8,107 nt of DNA, from NCBI GenBank assembly GCA_945980015.1, contig CAMFQI010000035.1, forward strand, positions 1 to 8,107, in the 5' to 3' direction. Shown one piece after another: positions 6,877 through 8,107 of the stretch. The DNA comes from an uncultured Eubacterium sp. (lineage in GTDB: Bacteria; Bacillota; Clostridia; Oscillospirales; Acutalibacteraceae). Made by a program: the position numbers and the translations under genes. The notes beneath the pieces are model-generated. The model was not told where the DNA came from and searched no databases. It saw nothing but the letters and a program-made list of their open reading frames with translations. Each line of letters opens with the position of its first letter. Position 1 is the first letter of the stretch.

Positions 6877-7869
6877 TCATACTTTTATATATCGCTGATT
6901 TTTACTGTTTGGTTTATCGGAGATTGTCATTTTAACTATACCTTGTTTAAGCGCAGGATTCATATAGTTTTTTCTAAATGTTTCTTTGGACTTCAATCCG
7001 AGTTTTGCCATTATTTCGTTTGCCGAATAAGGAATATCGTATTCCATAACATCAAGCATTTTAATAACATAGCCTGAAAACATTTCGGTATTCAGACTAA
7101 ATTGAGCTATTATTTCGTCAAGCACCTTATCAATTTGCTCAAGCATAAATTCTATAAATACATTTGAATTACCGTTTGTATGACATTTTGATATTGCTTC
7201 ATAGTATCCGTCCTGAAATTTTTCTATTTGACTTTCAATAGGGATATATTCGAAAACGCTCTTCCATTTTGTTAAAATTGCACTGTGCCAAAGCCTTGCC
7301 ATTCTTCCGTTTCCGTCTGAATACGGATGGATAAAAACAAATTCATAATGAAATACCGCTGATAAAATCAATGGATGAAGATTATCCTTTTCTCTGTTCA
7401 TCCAATCAAAAAGCTGAGTCATTAAATCCGGTACAAGTGTTGCAGGCGGAGCCATAAAAATACATTTATCACCGCTGAAAACACCCTCTTCACCTTTGCG
7501 AAAAGCACCCGACTCATCAACAAGATATTTCGTCATAACAGCATGCATAGAATTTAGCTCGTTAATACTGTAAGGATTTACGGAAGTTATTTTTTCATAT
7601 GCTTCATACGCATTTTTAACCTCCTGTATTTCCTTTTTTTCACCAAGCACCAAATGTCCGTCAATAACATCACGCACCTGAGAAAGCGACAGCGAATTTG
7701 CTTCAATCCTCAATGATGAATGAACAGAACGTATCTTGTTGTTTTTTCTCAAATGCGGCTTTGATTGTAAATTATTTTGAAAATTGATATTCCCGATTTT
7801 TTCCGATATGCTACTGACATAAGACAACATTTTGTTTGTTATTTCAAACGGCGGTGTATAGTTTTCCAA
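6877..7869 (-). CDS. Fic family protein (putative AMP-transferase) with C-terminal winged-helix-like region
   Basis: About 330 residues. Residue numbers here count from the upstream GTG at 7878; subtract three for the TTG start. Fic enzymes usually transfer AMP from ATP to a hydroxyl on a target protein. The catalytic loop HPYSDGNGRMAR at 184-195 matches HxFx(D/E)GNGRxxR with catalytic H184; Tyr replaces Phe. Upstream, SLRIEAN (55-61) fits the inhibitory helix pattern SxxxE, with A60 in place of the common Gly/Asn. E59 would pair with R195, which makes this a self-inhibited class II Fic. The C-terminal part, about 270-333, looks like a winged helix (SANEIMAKLGLKSKETFRKNY, then a basic wing). 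Start choice: TTG at 7869-7867 lies 10 nt after AGGAGG, while the longer GTG start at 7878 would leave only 1 nt. The terminator follows 6 nt after the stop. No antitoxin-like partner gene is present. The target is unknown. Confidence 0.9.
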   Translation of the reverse strand: MENYTPPFEITNKMLSYVSSISEKIGNINFQNNLQSKPHLRKNNKIRSVHSSLRIEANSLSLSQVRDVIDGHLVLGEKKEIQEVKNAYEAYEKITSVNPYSINELNSMHAVMTKYLVDESGAFRKGEEGVFSGDKCIFMAPPATLVPDLMTQLFDWMNREKDNLHPLILSAVFHYEFVFIHPYSDGNGRMARLWHSAILTKWKSVFEYIPIESQIEKFQDGYYEAISKCHTNGNSNVFIEFMLEQIDKVLDEIIAQFSLNTEMFSGYVIKMLDVMEYDIPYSANEIMAKLGLKSKETFRKNYMNPALKQGIVKMTISDKPNSKNQRYIKV

Positions 7870-7878
7870 ATCAATCAC

Positions 7879-7886
7879 TCCTCCTC
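7879..7886 (-). promoter_or_regulatory. Ribosome binding site deciding the fic start
   Basis: The minus strand reads GAGGAGGA at 7886-7879, a strong Shine-Dalgarno. A GTG begins at 7878, too close to be used normally. The in-frame TTG at 7869 is 10 nt from AGGAGG (8 nt from the overlapping GGAG), so it is the better start although TTG is a rarer codon. Confidence 0.6.
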
Positions 7887-7888
7887 AA

Positions 7889-7924
7889 CTTGCTTATTAT
7901 CTTGCTTACTTTCTTGCTTATTAT
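7889..7924 (-). repeat. Three tandem 12-bp repeats at the fic promoter (operator candidate)
   Basis: Read on the plus strand the units are CTTGCTTATTAT (7889-7900), CTTGCTTACTTT (7901-7912) and CTTGCTTATTAT (7913-7924). The outer two are identical and the middle one differs at two bases. Unit 3 overlaps the fic -10 box; units 1 and 2 lie in the early transcribed leader, directly before the ribosome site. An inverted core CAAGCAA at 7946-7952 touches the -35 box. Helical phasing (about one turn per unit) and position suggest a repressor or autoregulator site. Confidence 0.8.
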
Positions 7925-7948
7925 AGCAATTCTTATGTTATTTTTCAA
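7920..7948 (-). promoter_or_regulatory. Promoter of the fic gene
   Basis: Minus-strand -35 TTGAAA at 7948-7943 (5 of 6) and -10 TATAAT at 7925-7920 (perfect), 17-bp spacer. Transcription should start near 7913, giving a leader of about 44 nt that carries two of the 12-bp repeats. Confidence 0.75.
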
Positions 7949-8107
7949 GCAAAAATAGTGTTTTATCAAAAATTCTTATAATTGTAAAGCTTTAATTCCT
8001 ATAATTGTGATTTTTTAGAAAAATATAAAAATTTTTTCAAAAAAGGGGCATTTTCATTTCTTTTTATTTTTTCTTTTTGATACAATTATATTAGGTAGTG
8101 AATATTA
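7949..8107. other. AT-rich non-coding end region with 15-bp direct repeats
   Basis: No credible gene is seen here. AATTCTTATAATTGT (7971-7985) recurs as AATTCCTATAATTGT (7994-8008), 14 of 15 identical and 23 bp apart. An inverted copy of the core, ACAATTATA, lies at 8082-8090. The rest is poly-A/T tracts, with one short GGGGC at 8045-8049. It is probably the upstream region shared with a gene lying beyond the right edge. Confidence 0.55.

Noticed and set aside
7889..7924. Tandem repeats as a CRISPR array
   Set aside because: The units are only 12 bp with no spacers between them, and they lie on a promoter.
8077..8107. Rightward promoter (TTGATA at 8077-8082)
   Set aside because: The -35-like hexamer is good, but the -10 candidates at 8100-8107 are poor and cut by the window edge, so it cannot be supported.

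Overview
This window looks like one end of a metagenomic contig from a moderately AT-rich gut-type Clostridia (Firmicutes). The evidence is the codon use, the TTGACA/TATAAT-like promoters, the AGGAGG-type ribosome sites and the protein families. No rRNA or marker gene is present, so the taxonomy is an inference. The first 25 bases are leftover Nextera (Tn5 mosaic-end) sequencing adapter, so the left end is an artificial break through a gene.

Layout, left to right. (1) 26-2396, minus strand: a very large open frame that is still open at the contig edge. It encodes at least 790 residues: a microbial-type poly(ADP-ribose) glycohydrolase (PARG) domain, an SGNH/GDSL hydrolase domain, two short zinc ribbons and an FHA domain, with more protein missing beyond the break. 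It is the most unusual gene here. (2) 2444-3865, minus: pepD, an Xaa-His dipeptidase with all metal ligands, 47 bp upstream of the fusion gene and probably co-transcribed with it. (3) 3866-4056: a divergent control region with a promoter for each direction, small palindromes, and a hairpin overlapping a possible three-codon leader minigene. (4) 4057-5454 and 5451-6830, plus: a GPH-family (MelB-like) cation symporter overlapping by ATGA with an M20 carboxypeptidase of the CPS1/PM20D1 type. (5) 6836-6870: a strong bidirectional terminator between convergent genes. (6) 6877-7869, minus: a Fic-family enzyme with an intact catalytic motif, an N-terminal inhibitory helix and a C-terminal winged-helix-like region. 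Its promoter (TTGAAA-17-TATAAT) is overlapped and followed by three tandem 12-bp repeats. (7) 7949-8107: AT-rich, non-coding as far as can be seen, with a further pair of direct repeats.

How they may work together. PepD, the symporter and the M20 enzyme look like a cytoplasmic unit that imports a small peptide or acylated amino acid and hydrolyses it. The PARG fusion and the Fic protein are both enzymes of nucleotide-type protein modification (removing ADP-ribose, and adding AMP or a related group). Nothing in the sequence links the two directly. The PARG+SGNH+zinc ribbon+FHA chain is the best candidate for an undescribed system: it joins two hydrolases to a phosphothreonine-reader fold in one polypeptide.
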